Assembly (NCBI GenBank): GCA_009760885.1
Contig: CM019703.1
Span: 8,754,459 to 8,818,458 of the forward strand
Length of the DNA: 64,000 nucleotides
Direction of reading: 5' to 3'
Source: Achatina immaculata
Lineage: Eukaryota > Mollusca > Gastropoda > Stylommatophora > Achatinidae
Below, in pieces: positions 11,246-22,119 of the stretch; position 1 is the stretch's first letter, and each line of letters begins with the position of its first letter. The translations under genes were made by a program, and so were the position numbers. The notes under the pieces were generated by a model that ran no database searches, was not told the origin of the DNA, and worked only from the letters and a program-made list of their open reading frames with translations.

Positions 11246-12744
11246 CTTCTTATTCTTCTTCTTCTTCGTTCGCACTGTCTGTCTATATCTGCAGTCCTGT
11301 CTCTTGGATAAATTTCACTGTTTTTTGTAATTCATGTATAGAACCGTAGAGCTTATCTTCTTTAGTGGTTTCACTGGGCCAGTAATTATTTCTCAGTGTC
11401 TCGTAGTTGATGCAGTTCTGGAGGATATGTTCCACAGTTTGGGGCACCTGGGCACATGTACATAGATTAGTAGTACCAACCTTAAACTTTGTATACATGT
11501 GACTTCGGAGTCGGCTGTGTCCTGTTCAGAGACGGAAGATGGTGACTTGTTCCTTTCTGTTTAGCATGTGATAGTCATCATGTGGTGGTGTTTGTGGCTT
11601 CCTGTAGATTTTTATCATGCTTTTCTTCTGATTATAGGTGATCGGTATGTCTGGTTGCTCCATTTCAGTGCCCTCTTTGGCCAGATGGTCAGCTTTCTCA
11701 TTTCCTGGTATCCCACAGTGGCAGGGAATCCACTGCAAAGTGACTCCATGTTGTAAGCCAATTTTTGATAAGGCATCCTTAAGGTCTGGTAGTTTGTTGC
11801 ACTGAAGAGCTTCCAGTACTGATCTTGCATCTGTGAGAATTACTACGGGCCATGTATTAATTCTGGAGTCTGATAGTTTTTCAACTGCAGCAATAATTGC
11901 CCTAACTTCTGCATCATAGTTGTTGCAGTATTTTCCAGTGGGTATGGAAATCTTGTCAGTGGTGTTGTTTGGATATTCAATATGTGCTCCTGCCACTCCA
12001 TTCTTTATGGCATTATGTGCAGATCCATCTGTATACACATGTATCCAGGTGTCACATGGATATTTATCATCTAGAACACTAAGTGTGGCTGTTGATCTTA
12101 CAAGACTGCTCTGCATCTCACCATTCTGCACACCTTTCACTTCAGTCTGAATAGTTATTTGTGTATAATCTGCTTCTTTCCATGGTGTATGCTCTGATAC
12201 AGATGATAATGGAGCAACTACAGTTGGAAGGTCAGGTATCAGCTTACGCATACGCTTGGCCTGATGAATGAAGCTGCTTCTTTTAAGCCGTCTTAGTACC
12301 AAGTTATTGAATCTCTCCTTCAAGGGATGGCTTACAAAGCTGAGGAATTTCTCTCCCATGGTCATGACCTTTGTGTCTCTACATTCCTTTAGCACTTGAA
12401 CACCAATTATTTTTTGCATTTCTACTATTGGTGTGGACCTCATGGCACCTGTGATAATCCGTAGTGACTGATTTTGAACCTTGTCTAGATTATGCAGCAT
12501 AGTGTTTGATGCTGTGCACCAAGATGTTAAGCCTTATTCTAAATGTGGTAGAATACTTTGCTGATATACATTCTTGAGGATTCTTTCAGTAGCTCCCCAT
12601 GTGGTTCCACTCAATTTTCTTAATATGACTAGTTTTCTTCTGGCTTTTGCTTCTGCACTGTTGATGTGTTGCTTCCAGGTCAGTTTTGAGTCAAGAGTCA
12701 CTCCTAAGTAAGTGGGTTGGTTGTCCATCCTTAAGGATATTTCA
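11246..12744 (-). mobile_element. 5'-truncated RNase H-bearing LINE inside host exon 3
   Basis: This 1499-bp copy reads nearly identically to the 3' third of the full LINE at 52322-56795 (from about 55299 of that copy). It ends in a GAACGAAGAAGAAG tail. The flanks carry the 12-bp duplication GAAACAACCAAT. It contains the end of the RT region, a full RNase H domain and the cysteine-rich C-terminus in broken frames. The truncated 5' end and the duplication are the signature of target-primed reverse transcription. The high similarity to the full copy suggests recent insertion. Confidence 0.9.
11526..12500 (-). pseudogene. LINE ORF2 C-terminal part with RNase H
   Basis: This 324-codon open frame encodes the thumb/linker after the RT (VQNQSLRIITGAMRST) and an RNase H domain. 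The domain shows VYTDGSAHNA (first Asp), the Glu in DAEVRAIIAAVEKL, the Asp in LTDARSVLEAL, and CHCGIPGNEKADHLAKEG with the last Asp. All four acidic catalytic positions are visible, so the domain itself is intact here, unlike the frameshifted copy at 56 kb. A stop at 11526 and a frame change separate it from the C-terminal cysteine motif (CTCAQVPQTVEHILQNC) at 11283-11498. It is non-functional as a whole because the endonuclease and RT core are missing. Confidence 0.85.
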
Positions 12745-12790
12745 GAAACAACCAATGAATATCCAAGTACAAATAAGCCAATGCAATGAC
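12745..12790 (-). pseudogene. Host gene exon 3, upstream half, interrupted by a LINE
   Basis: The acceptor TTAATGCTAG is followed by two bases and then codons for HCIGLFVLGYSLVVS, the first half of a membrane helix. The exon is cut at 12745 by the LINE at 11246-12744 and resumes at 11233. The 12-bp sequence GAAACAACCAAT (plus strand) occurs at both edges (11234-11245 and 12745-12756). Counting the duplication once, the exon is 71 bp, and the 23 whole codons are open and in phase with exons 2 and 4. As assembled the exon is disrupted, so this allele is probably not functional unless the insertion is spliced out. Confidence 0.75.
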
Positions 12791-12837
12791 CTAGCATTAA
12801 AATAAAGATATGATAATGATCATATAAGATCCCTTAC

Positions 12838-12985
12838 CAAAACATCCATATGGGCTGTCAATGAGCTGCACATCTACCTGTTTGACACCAATGGTCAAGA
12901 TGTTCATGGACAGGACATCATAGTGGAATGACAGCATCAGCAGCGTCCGTCCATGCCTGCTTCTCGTGGTGTACCACAACCACGG
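12838..12985 (-). CDS. Host gene exon 2
   Basis: This 148-bp exon encodes 49 codons plus one base. The acceptor is CATTATTTAG and the donor is TTTTG|GTAAGG. The peptide begins PWLWYTTRSRHGR, continues through LLMLSFHYDVLSMNILTIGV, and ends LIDSPYGCF. The single leftover base pairs with the two leading bases of exon 3 to make a glycine codon, so the phase agrees. The alternating hydrophobic pattern suggests beta strands. No family was recognised. Confidence 0.75.
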
Positions 12986-13084
12986 CTAAATAATGACAGA
13001 GGCAAGACAGCAATAGTCATCTACATGAACACCACTAACAATGTCATAGATTTTTCATTAGTTATACATGTGGATGTCTTAAAA

Positions 13085-13545
13085 TGTCTATCTCTCTCTA
13101 AGACTTTACTGCCCAAGGCACTAAAAGCCCAAGGCTTTCAAAGGGTTTTCACTCTCTCTTGCCCAGGTGAGCTCACTATTATTTAACATCCTATCTATTG
13201 CTCTTCTCCATGTCTCCTTTGGTCTACCCTTACTCTTATTTTCCTGAGGTGTCCATTCCAGTGCTCTTTTTTGGTAATGAGTTACCAGTCATCTGGAGTA
13301 CATGTCCCAGCTATGGTCAATGTCTTTCCTCAATAATTGAAGTCAATGGCTTCATCTGCATTTATGACAGCAGTATGTTATCTCTTATGGTATTTGGGCA
13401 AAATATTTGTTTAATTCTGGAAGGAATTCAGTTTGATATATCTCAAGTGGTTTTCCAGCATTCACTTCCATATAATAACACATTTAGGACAATCTTAAAA
13501 TCATGCATTTCTAATTATCAGTGGATAACAATAAGCTGATCTTAA
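13085..13545 (-). mobile_element. LINE 3' fragment (family with GA-type tail)
   Basis: It matches the fragments at 20.2 and 62.4 kb (plus strand CTCTTGCCCAGGTGAGC, TCTCCTTTGGTCTACCCTTA). It extends furthest 5', to a region homologous to 62.64-62.77 kb. It is decayed, in the intron between host exons 1 and 2. Confidence 0.7.
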
Positions 13546-13871
13546 TTTGAGTGAACAAGAATGAGATTATGTGTGTACAAGACTGAGATTATTTTCATAT
13601 TGTCCTTTGGTGGGTGGAGAATGATGAGCACCAGCTGACAACAAGAGGATGAATATGAAGATTGCTAGCAGTCCACAGTAATACAAACCAGTGTGGAATT
13701 CATTCATCCATTCATCAATCCATGGAGTCAGTCAAACAGCCCAGCCATCAATCAAGCCAAGGAACCATCTATTTAACTATTCATCTGTCAAGTCATTTAC
13801 CAGCTAGTCATCCATCTATGTAGCTAGTCATCTATTCAGCAGTCCAGACAGACATGATCCAGTCAACAATC

Positions 13872-14530
13872 ATCTTTTTTTAACCATTTATCCATTCATT
13901 CATGTGTCCAGCTAGTTATGTATCCAGTTATTCATTCAGTCATTCATGTATCCAGGGATCCATGTATCCAACCATTCATATATTCAGCCATCCATGTGCC
14001 CAGCCATGTATCCAACAATTCATATGCCCAGCCATTCAGTCAGTCATGTATCCAAACATTCATATATCCAAGCATTCATATATCCAGCTATTTATGTATC
14101 CAGTTATTCATCTTTACATTTCCAAATGTCCAGCCATTCATGTATGCAGTTATACATCCTTCCATTCCTGAATGCAGAATTAGATATTTCCATTCACCCA
14201 CAGCGGGCGGTGGCGAGTCGTCAGACAGGGAAAGATATGATTTCCACCCCATGAGCCAATGTTGGCCCAAAAGGAATGTTAATCAATTCACCCACATGTT
14301 CAGCCAGTCATGTATCCAGCCATTCATGTATTCATCCTTCACGTATCCACCCATTCACATAATCAGCCATTCAGTCACTTATGTATCCAGCCATTCATGT
14401 ATCCAGCCATTTAGGTATGCAGCCATTCATGTATCCAGCCATTCATGTATCCAGCCATTCATGTATCCAGCCATTTAGGTATGCAGCCATTCATGTATCC
14501 AGCCATTCATGTATCCAGTCATTCATCCTT
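13872..14530. repeat. 16-bp minisatellite, degenerate
   Basis: The unit ATTCATGTATCCAGCC and variants repeat many times. It is interrupted at 14175-14290 by non-repeat sequence. It lies in the intron between host exons 1 and 2, and an open frame across it is repeat-derived. Confidence 0.9.
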
Positions 14531-14539
14531 CCAATCTGA

Positions 14540-15250
14540 CAGCCATCGGTCTGGTTGAATATCCAACAAGTCAACCATCCATCAATTTATCTGCTCATCT
14601 ATTCAGCAATCATCGTACAAAGTTCTAAACCCTGGGAGAAAGATAACAGTAACAGATATCAGCAAAAAGAGAACATCAGTCTTTACCAAAGAAAGAAATG
14701 CTAATTCTGGGGTGAAACTCCTTGTGTGTGGTCAACTCATGCAGTTAAGACAGCAAACTGTGTATATTTATAGAAATATAACATATGATGAGGCTAAAGG
14801 ACTGATAAAAATGACAAACAAGAACAAATAAGTGAAAGATTACCCCAGGGCACCAGAAAAAAAATGACACCTGCTACCAACTCAACAGAGAGGAGAAAGC
14901 AGTCAGTCGTAACAGACTGGGATGCAGTCTATTCTGTAAGTCAAAGAGCAGCCTGACTGACATATGCACGTATGGCACAGGTAGGATGATGGGAGAACAT
15001 ATTCTACAACAGCGCCCAATGAACGAGAAGATGAGAAGACAGATGAAGACAATGCCTGTATCAGTTTCAGAAAAAGCCATATGACGATGTATATAAAATC
15101 CAGCAGACCACAGATTACTTCAAAAATATACAAGTCAGTGTCTGAAAATGATTGTAGAGGAAGAACAGAAACACGGATGGATTTATATTTTCATGGCCAA
15201 AAATACTTGACTAAAGCTACAAAAGAAAAAAGAAAGAAATGGGGGAAAAG
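14540..15250. other. Host intron, nothing recognised
   Basis: Short open frames at 14874-15133 have no splice context or family similarity. Confidence 0.5.
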
Positions 15251-15253
15251 TAC

Positions 15254-15352
15254 CTTGAAGTACAGTCCTGTTGTATTCTGAAAAGGATCGTACGAGTAAT
15301 TCCTCATCCTGATGGTAAATTCAAATAGAGTGACCTTCTCTTCCTTTTCTGC
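15254..15352 (-). CDS. Host gene exon 1 (first well-supported exon)
   Basis: This 99-bp exon encodes 33 residues and is phase 0 at both ends. The acceptor is ...CTACAG and the donor is AAG|GTACTT. The peptide contains EKVTLFEFTIRM, then RNYSYDPF and NTTGLYFK, with two N-glycosylation sequons. It joins in frame to exon 2 (PWLWYTT...). It is too short to classify, but the amphipathic beta-like pattern suggests part of a folded domain rather than a linker. The true 5' end of the gene is not established. Confidence 0.7.
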
Positions 15353-15414
15353 CTGTAGAATAGAAGTACATTGTTAGAATTAAGCTGTTATTAGTGCTAT
15401 GACTTTGTATTTGC

Positions 15415-15675
15415 CGTTGTTGTTGTTGTTGTTGTTGTTCTGCTTCCGTGGAAATGCGGAAATGTTTCTTGCAGCTGATGTGGTGAAGGTGTTGAGACAT
15501 ATACATCCTGTTGGACGGGAAATGGGTTATAGCGGCCATTTCTTCAGAATGGATATAGGAAAAAAAAGGTCCGGGGGGGGGGGGGAAGGTGGATGGTGTG
15601 CATCTTTAACAGTCTCTGCCACTATGGGGACTATCGAAACTCCTGCCCCATTACCCAGGCTGAGCCTAACTCTAA
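15415..15675 (-). mobile_element. SINE-like repeat, family A
   Basis: An inverted copy lies just upstream of host exon 1. It has the GCAGCTGATGTGGTGAAGGTG and ACTATGGGGAC blocks and a (TTG)n stretch (CAA on its own strand) in place of the usual CTT tail. Confidence 0.65.
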
Positions 15676-15822
15676 TATAATCATCTTAGCTCCCACAGTT
15701 TGACCTAACTCTAATATAATCATCTTTGCTCCCACAGTTTAATCTAACTCTAATATAATCATCTTTGCTCCCACAGTTTGACCTAACTCTAATATAATCA
15801 TCTTTGCTTCCACAGTTTACCG
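15662..15822. repeat. 40-bp minisatellite, four units
   Basis: The unit GCTCCCACAGTTTGACCTAA plus CTCTAATATAATCATCTTTG lies 310 bp upstream (host strand) of exon 1. Confidence 0.9.
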
Positions 15823-15899
15823 TAACTCTGACACAGATTTTTGTCCTGCATCATTGCAAGGAATTCCTCAAACTGTAACGGTACTACTATCTAAAAAGA

Positions 15900-16670
15900 A
15901 AAAAAAACCTGTATATTGTGTCTCAAACTTCGGCCTGGACACAAACAACAAGTCAACTAACTATACAGGTTTTCCCGAGCGCACAAAAGCTGTGTAGAAT
16001 TTATGTGGGTGTTGAAATCTATCATCGAGGCTTCTAGTCTCTTCACAAATCAGTCGTCTAAATCAGTGAGATTAATGTGTAAGCCTTAGATAAAGTGACT
16101 CAGTCATGTATGAAGATTCTTTCAACTTTCACAGTGTGTAATAATTTAGCAAATTTCATAAGTATTATTCAAGAGAACCACGGCGATTCACCGGGAATAG
16201 AACATCGGCCATATGCTCTATGTAACAGCTGACTGGGTCAGTTTTAAGAGTTAACGTTGACAAAGTTGGGAAGGGTTAACTCTTTTATTTCCGACTTAAT
16301 TTCCATGCTCTGCCAGAATAAATTTTGATGAGAAATTTTTGGTAGAAAGAAACTGTAAGGAAGTTGCTCTGTAAAGTAAAAATATGTGTCGGGTTAGAAA
16401 TGTGCTGCTTTTCGTTTTATCTAGGTCTCGTCTAAATATCGCTCTGAGAATTGATTCGTACAGATACGAAAGATCTGTCTACATTGTCAATGTTGCTTTG
16501 GAGTGAAAGAGTTAAACTTGAGAAAATGAGAAATGAGGAGGTTAAAGAAAGGACATAGGAAAATGTTTGTGAAAGTTTGTATGACTTATGTCTAGATGTG
16601 TGTATGTGTGTGTGAGAGAGAGAGAGAGAGCTCTCGTAGGGGTCTGGTGGGGGGGGGGCGAAGTTCCTGT
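15900..16670. other. No gene seen
   Basis: Non-coding sequence with a short (GA)n stretch at 16612-16630 and a G homopolymer near 16651. Confidence 0.5.
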
Positions 16671-16674
16671 CTGA

Positions 16675-16993
16675 TGAGGCAATCAGCGACCCAGAGCTGA
16701 CCAAGACCCTTCCCTACCTACCTCCCTTGGTGCCTCTAGTAACAGGCCTAACCTGGCTAATGGGGCAGGGATCGCCATAGTCTCTATGGTGGATGAGTCT
16801 GCTAAAGAAACCTTGTATCCACCCCCCCCTTTTTTTTTCTTGCTTTTTAAGCTGCACTCCAGGACTGAAAAAAAAAGATGCCATAACCCACTCCGACACC
16901 GATGTTGTGTCTCAACACCTTCACAGCATCGACTGCAAAGAACATTAGCTCACACTTACACGGAGACTGATAAAAAAGAAGAAGAAGAAGTCA
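16675..16993 (+). mobile_element. SINE-like repeat, family A
   Basis: It matches the family from CAATCAGCGACCCAGAGCTG through GATGAGTCTGCTAAAG and GCTCACACTTACACGGAG, ending AAAGAAGAAGAAG. Confidence 0.75.
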
Positions 16994-17059
16994 GAAATTC
17001 CAGAACAAATGTAAGAAACAAAGAAAAAAGAAACATAAATATATCATAGACACAAGAGG

Positions 17060-17524
17060 ACGTAAGACGTAATATAAGCGTGTGATATTTATATAACCCA
17101 TAATATAAGCGTGTGATACATAACACATTATATAATCGTGTGATACTTATATAACCCATAATATAAGCGTGTGATACTTATATAACCCATAACATAAGCG
17201 TGTGATACTTATATAACCCATAACATAAGCGTGTGATACTTATATAACCCATAACATAAGCGTGTGATACTTATATAACCCATAACATAAGCGTTGATAC
17301 TTATATAACCCATAACATAAGCGTGTGATACTTATATAACCCATAACATAAGCGTTGATACTTATAACCCATAACATAAGCGTTGATACTTATATACCCA
17401 TAACATAAGCGTGTGATACTTATATAACCCATAACATAAGCGTTGATACTTATATAACCCATAACATAAGCGTGTGATACTTATATAACCCATAACATAA
17501 GCGTGTGATACTTATATAACCCAT
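17060..17524. repeat. 31-bp minisatellite, about 15 units
   Basis: The unit is ACTTATATAACCCATAACAT plus AAGCGTGTGAT. Several units lack the GT of GTGTGAT or a TA, giving 27-29-bp variants. Confidence 0.95.
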
Positions 17525-17529
17525 ATTAG

Positions 17530-17700
17530 GATCCAGTCTGCTGAAGAAGTGTTGTACCTCCGTGCTCTTTTTTTTTCAGCTGCACTCTCGGGCCAGCAAC
17601 ACTTACCGTCGTAACCCACTCCCTATCCAACACGATGATGTGCCTCAGCACCATTAATGTATAGCTACACAGAGCATCCTGCTCGCAATTCCAGGTGATT
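17530..17700 (+). mobile_element. SINE-like repeat, family A (5'-truncated)
   Basis: It starts at CCAGTCTGCTGAAGAAGTG and continues to TCGCAATTCCAGG. It is sandwiched between two minisatellites (31-bp and 28-bp units). Confidence 0.65.
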
Positions 17701-17960
17701 ACAATGACGATAAGAAATACATGGGCATATGGTGACGATACGAGAAACATGGGCATATGGTGACGATACGAAATATATGGGCATATGGTGAGGATAAGAA
17801 ATACATGGGCATATGGTGAGGATAAGAAATACATGGGCATATGGTGACAATAAGAAATACATGGGCATATGGTGACAATAAGAAATACATGGGCATATGG
17901 TGACAATAAGAAATACATGGGCATATGGTGACGATAAGAAATACATGGGCATATGGTGAC
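17698..17960. repeat. 28-bp minisatellite, nine units
   Basis: The unit is GACGATAAGAAATACATGGG plus CATATGGT. Three minus frames are open across it only because of the repeat. Confidence 0.95.
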
Positions 17961-18142
17961 GTAGACTGCTTTCTAAAGCCTAACATTAAGGATTAAATAT
18001 CGCTGAAATGAACATTGTTATTAATACTCCTCTTTCAGTTTCACACTCTCAGTCATTAGGCAAAGGTAGAGGCTGCTTATAAGAATCCCATCGTCAGCTG
18101 GAGTTTATACATGCTCTGAAGTTTTCCATCTATGCACTTTCC

Positions 18143-18400
18143 ATGGCGGGCCGCGGTGGTGTAGTGTTTAGTGCACTCCCTTGTCGATCAGAAGGTTCGA
18201 TTTCGCACTCGGGTGGAGTTTTTATGAACTTACCCGCACCGGGGTTCGCCCAGCCTCGAAAAATGAGTACCTGGCACTTCCCTGCGAGGACGGGTCCTGG
18301 CATTCTTACCTCTAGTGGCCCAGAAATGCGAAGGGACTAATACTTCACGCCCCTAGGACATGCAAATGCTAAAGGGCAAATATTTTTTTCTTTCTTTCCA
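18143..18400 (+). mobile_element. tRNA-derived SINE
   Basis: The head contains a Pol III A-box-like TGGTGTAGTGTTTAGTGC and a B box GGTTCGATTTC at 18194-18204, separated as in a tRNA. A non-tRNA body follows (GGGGTTCGCCCAGCCTCG...). Confidence 0.7.
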
Positions 18401-19340
18401 TTGGTCACTGTAGAAAAGTGCCGGTTTTCAGGTCGTGTATAGGGTGTCCGTGGAAACCAAACAGCTGTGAGATAATGCTCAGTTTAACATCACTCCAAGA
18501 TAGAGAGAATGGACAATGGAAAACTGCAGGTGGGTGTAATTTCCTGCGTCACTCTACACCTGCAACCACTACGCATCCCCCACCCCCCCCCCCCACACAC
18601 ACACACAATAACCACCGCCTCATAACAAAAGGACCTCATCAGATATACCAGTACCTATTTCAGGAATGTCGTATATCAGGAATGTCCTAATCGGAAAAAA
18701 GTGTAACGTGAGCTAAAGCGTAGCGAACAGCGCACAAGAATAATCAGGAAAGCTTTCATATAGACCAGCATTCCTTAAATCTATTGACACGGAAAACTAT
18801 TATTATTATTATTTTGTACTTTCTCTACTCTCGTTTATACTTCCGTTGCCCTTTGTATGGAAAAAAATTATTATTTTAAAAAAAATAAACCGAAACAAGT
18901 GATCCACGAACTAAATAAGTAACCAACACAGTGCAGCTCTACAGCGAAAAATGTTGACGCTAGAATTGCCAGAGCAAGACGTAAGTATACACCGAAAGAA
19001 TATAAAACTGTAACCAGTGTATGTTTTAACTGAATGATCGCTTGTACGCGTTGCCCCAAAGTTTTGTATTAGCGCTGAGCCTGTCGGTATTCGTCGGGGG
19101 ATTATGCATCTTCATTCTACCGTTCCACGCTGTTTCCCTTCATCTTTTGCCGTCCGCTTCCATTATTTCCTGGTGGGTTTAATCAGATATTTTTATGTGG
19201 CCCAGTTTTGTAGGCGTAATTTTATCCTGGGCTTTATATGTCATCACATTTTTTAAAATATCTTTCTTATCATTAAAAAAATCTGTCATCTTCAAGATCA
19301 GTGTGTTGTTTCGTTCCCTGTCCCACCCCCTTTATGTTAT
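18400..19340. other. No gene seen
   Basis: Contains a C-rich/CA stretch at 18580-18605 and an (ATT)n at 18798-18812. Otherwise nothing was recognised. Confidence 0.5.
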
Positions 19341-19344
19341 TTGC

Positions 19345-19345
19345 T

Positions 19346-19436
<91 letters not shown>

Positions 19437-19442
19437 GCCTGT

Positions 19443-19487
<45 letters not shown>

Positions 19488-19503
19488 TGTCTGTCTGTCT
19501 GTT
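19345..19503. repeat. Composite tetranucleotide tract (CTAT)n(CTGT)n(CTGC)n(CTGT)n
   Basis: Successive blocks of CTAT, CTGT, CTGC and CTGT. The same block order occurs at 45817-45976. Confidence 0.95.
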
Positions 19504-19504
19504 C

Positions 19505-20160
19505 GAAATCCACCCCAACCCCGTCCGTCTATATGTGTGTCTGTTCATATCACAGCTTGCATCTTCTTCAACTTAAGTACAGCCTGTATGCTATTCATAT
19601 ACATCCTTTTACTGCATAACAGTACTCACAAGATTGATGAAATCCAACAAATTTTCCTCCGTCGATATCTTACACAGAGATGACAGGTCCTGTCCTTTCA
19701 CATCATTTTCTGCTATAGAAGTCCGCTGGTTTGATTCTGCGGGCTGAACTGCTCCATGCTTCAAGCTGGGTTTGTTAAAGAGACAATAAATAAATAAAAG
19801 TAAACATAAAGTTAGGTGTTAGAAACGAGAGATTTTTTCCCCCTAATGAATGGAGAAATGAAGGGGAGCTAATCCTATTCGCATGCACATACGGAGTGTA
19901 AGACATTAAAAGAAGTGACGATAGAGATGTAAAGACGTTTTTAAAGAAATCTGGATTAGGCAGTAAAACAGAAAGATATGAAAAAAAATTCTTCACTTGG
20001 TTTCGTAAGGCATATGTAACACATACAATCAATATTTTCTCTAGTACAGACTTCGTCAGGGAAAAGAAACAACAATCCACAAAAAAGTAGTCTAAATGAT
20101 ATGTAGTCAGACAATGATGATAATAAATGTGAATAAATCTTCAAAATCTCATCCTGAAAT
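19505..20160. other. No gene seen
   Basis: Short open frames only, without recognisable motifs. Confidence 0.5.
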
Positions 20161-20164
20161 AATC

Positions 20165-20390
20165 TCGGAAACGGATTATTTCTCTCTCTCTCTCTCTCTC
20201 TGAACCTTAAGTGCCCAGGGCACATGGGGCTTCCGCAAGGGTTTTCCACAAATGCCTGTCCTTCGCCTTTTTTTCTGCTCTTGCCCAGGTGAACCCTCTA
20301 TTGCTCAACATCCTTTCTGTTGTTCTTCTCCATGTCTCTTTTGGTCTACCCTTACTTCTGCTCCCCTGTGGTGTCTACGGATTATTTACA
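20165..20390 (-). mobile_element. LINE 3' fragment (family with GA tail)
   Basis: The minus strand encodes PKETWRRTRERMLSNRGFTW-type C-terminal LINE sequence. It ends GTGCCCTGGGCACTTAAGG with a (GA)n tail at 20180-20201. It is nearly identical to 62400-62575. Confidence 0.7.
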
Positions 20391-20810
20391 GAGGATTAAT
20401 TCCATGATGATTTCTGAAGCAGCAAATAAAAGTTGATAATCAGATTCCTAGGCAAAGCATGTTCGTGCCTTTTACCATAAAATTTGCCTAAAGCTAGTCT
20501 TATAGTCCAATCTTTATTCTTTACAATATTCTAGAAATTCTTGTACAGTGTTTCTTTACCTTGTTTCCATACTTTCTAATTCGTGTTATTAGACTCCAAA
20601 CATGATGTTTTCTTTTGTATCTGCTGTAACTGAATGGTCTACTCATTATTTGTTTTAAAATAAACACCACAAAAGTACAGTCTCCTTCTCTGTGAATCTA
20701 AACTGGATTCACATTTAACAGCAACTTCGTGTGTTTTATTTAGTTTTCGAAGATGTCATTCGGAATCCTGCCAAGATAACTTAAGAGTAAATATACCATT
20801 GCCGCCCGTG

Positions 20811-21250
20811 TGGTTACCGGGGCCCAGATAAGTCTATCGGGGCCCTGAGGAGAAAAGAACAGGAACACTGCCACCTTCCACGTATGTCGTAAGAGGCGAC
20901 TAAGGGAGGTTGGGGGTTTAGGCCAACGATCTGTTCAACTGGAAAAAAGTCATAGCGTTACAGAAACACGAGAACCAGAATATTTTGCCTTAGAAAAGGA
21001 AGGCACTCTGATAAAAGAGCGTATGTAGTTATTGGGGGGGGGGGGGGTCAAAGCAGAAAGGAAGTTGCAGAAAGGGCATCCCAGCTAAGTGTCAAGACAC
21101 CTTTTACTATTGCCCAGAACTACTTGGAGAAGGGAAGCTATGAAAGTGTCTCAGAGACGAGGGATACACATGGGAGAAAGTAGAGAACAAATCCAAGAAC
21201 AAAGACGACTGGAGAGAAAGTTTACCCGTGGCCTACACTACCAAGAGAGT
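20811..21250 (+). other. Repeat-like segment, unclassified
   Basis: It contains ACGTATGTCGTAAGAGGCGA and a GGGAGGTTGGGGGTTTAGGC block, which look like retroelement 5' sequence. No protein motif was decoded. Confidence 0.3.
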
Positions 21251-21654
21251 GACGGGCAATGATTCATTTTGTTCTCCCCTGTTCTCTCTATATTTTGTTC
21301 TCCTCTAGTCTCACTGTTTATATTTTGTTCTCCCCTTGTCTCACTGTTTATATTTTGTTCTCTCTGTTTATAGCTTATTCTCCTTTGTTCTCCCTGTTCA
21401 TATTTTGTTCTCCCTGTTCATATTTTGTTCTCCCTCTTTTCTATGCTCTTTCATTGGTTTTCTGTTTATTATCTTAAAAGTTCTCTTATCCTGTTATATT
21501 ATTGTATGCATCTTAACCCTTTTAAAAAACAAGTTCAGAATAACCACATATTTCTTCCGTTTCCTTATTAAACTTACTTTGCGAGCACTTATATTTAATA
21601 AAGGATTAATCAGAGAATGCTTATCAAATTCATGATAGTTTTTATTGTAATCAC

Positions 21655-21895
21655 TGGTCTCTCATGGCGAAGGTCGGGGGTTCGAATCTGGCCGGCGGCA
21701 CCCCAGTCACCCAGCTGTAGAAATGGGTACGTACCCGACTTCTTCTGGAGTTGGGGAAGGAAAAGGCAGCCAGGCGTGATACTGACCATATCACCCTCTA
21801 GTGTGCTTACAGGTCAAGGAAAATATGGGCGCTAACACCATATCCCTATGTGCCTCGAAGGCATGACAGGGTTACTTTTACTTTTTTTTATTGTA
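21655..21895 (+). mobile_element. tRNA-derived SINE (5'-truncated)
   Basis: A B box GGTTCGAATCT (about 21680) is followed by a body with CCAGGCGTGATACTGACCAT, which is shared in inverted form with the copies at 25.3 and 57.3 kb. It ends near GACAGGGTTACTTTTAC. Confidence 0.65.
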
Positions 21896-22067
21896 ATGTT
21901 TTGCAACTACGCTTAATATTGCTATATATACTGCCACTATCTTTAACGCCTGCTTCACTATGTGTAGTTAATCTTTTCCCCCATTAAGCCTTATAGAACG
22001 GAAAAAAACAGTATCAGATCCCTCATTCTCATCAGTATTACAGCTTGCAGTATCATGTGTGTGTATG

Positions 22068-22069
<2 letters not shown>

Positions 22070-22112
<43 letters not shown>
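22070..22112. repeat. (TA)n microsatellite
   Basis: About 20 TA units directly 5' of an RTE LINE fragment. Confidence 0.9.
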
Positions 22113-22114
<2 letters not shown>

Positions 22115-22119
22115 CAAGA

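Larger units (their letters stand above)
2754..15352 (-). other. Host gene: unrecognised multi-pass membrane protein (nine chained exons, both ends open)
   Basis: Nine minus-strand exons join with GT-AG borders and matching phase into 591 codons without a stop, once the LINE in exon 3 is discounted. The product starts with a soluble region carrying potential N-glycosylation sequons (NYS, NTT). A hydrophobic helix follows in exon 3, then a cysteine-bearing loop (FACN, YNCCFK, RCTT), a helix across the exon 5/6 border, a charged region of about 100 residues (exons 7-8), and four or more hydrophobic segments in the long last exon. I do not recognise the family and assign no function. The 5' exon starts mid-frame and the 3' exon ends at a donor site, so more exons lie outside or were not found. 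The introns are full of repeats. Confidence 0.75.

Noticed and set aside
15824..15877. Short segment reading FEEFLAMMQDKNLCQSY between AG and GT on the minus strand
   Set aside because: It resembles an EF-hand end by eye, but its phase does not match exon 1 and it borders a minisatellite; chance is likely.
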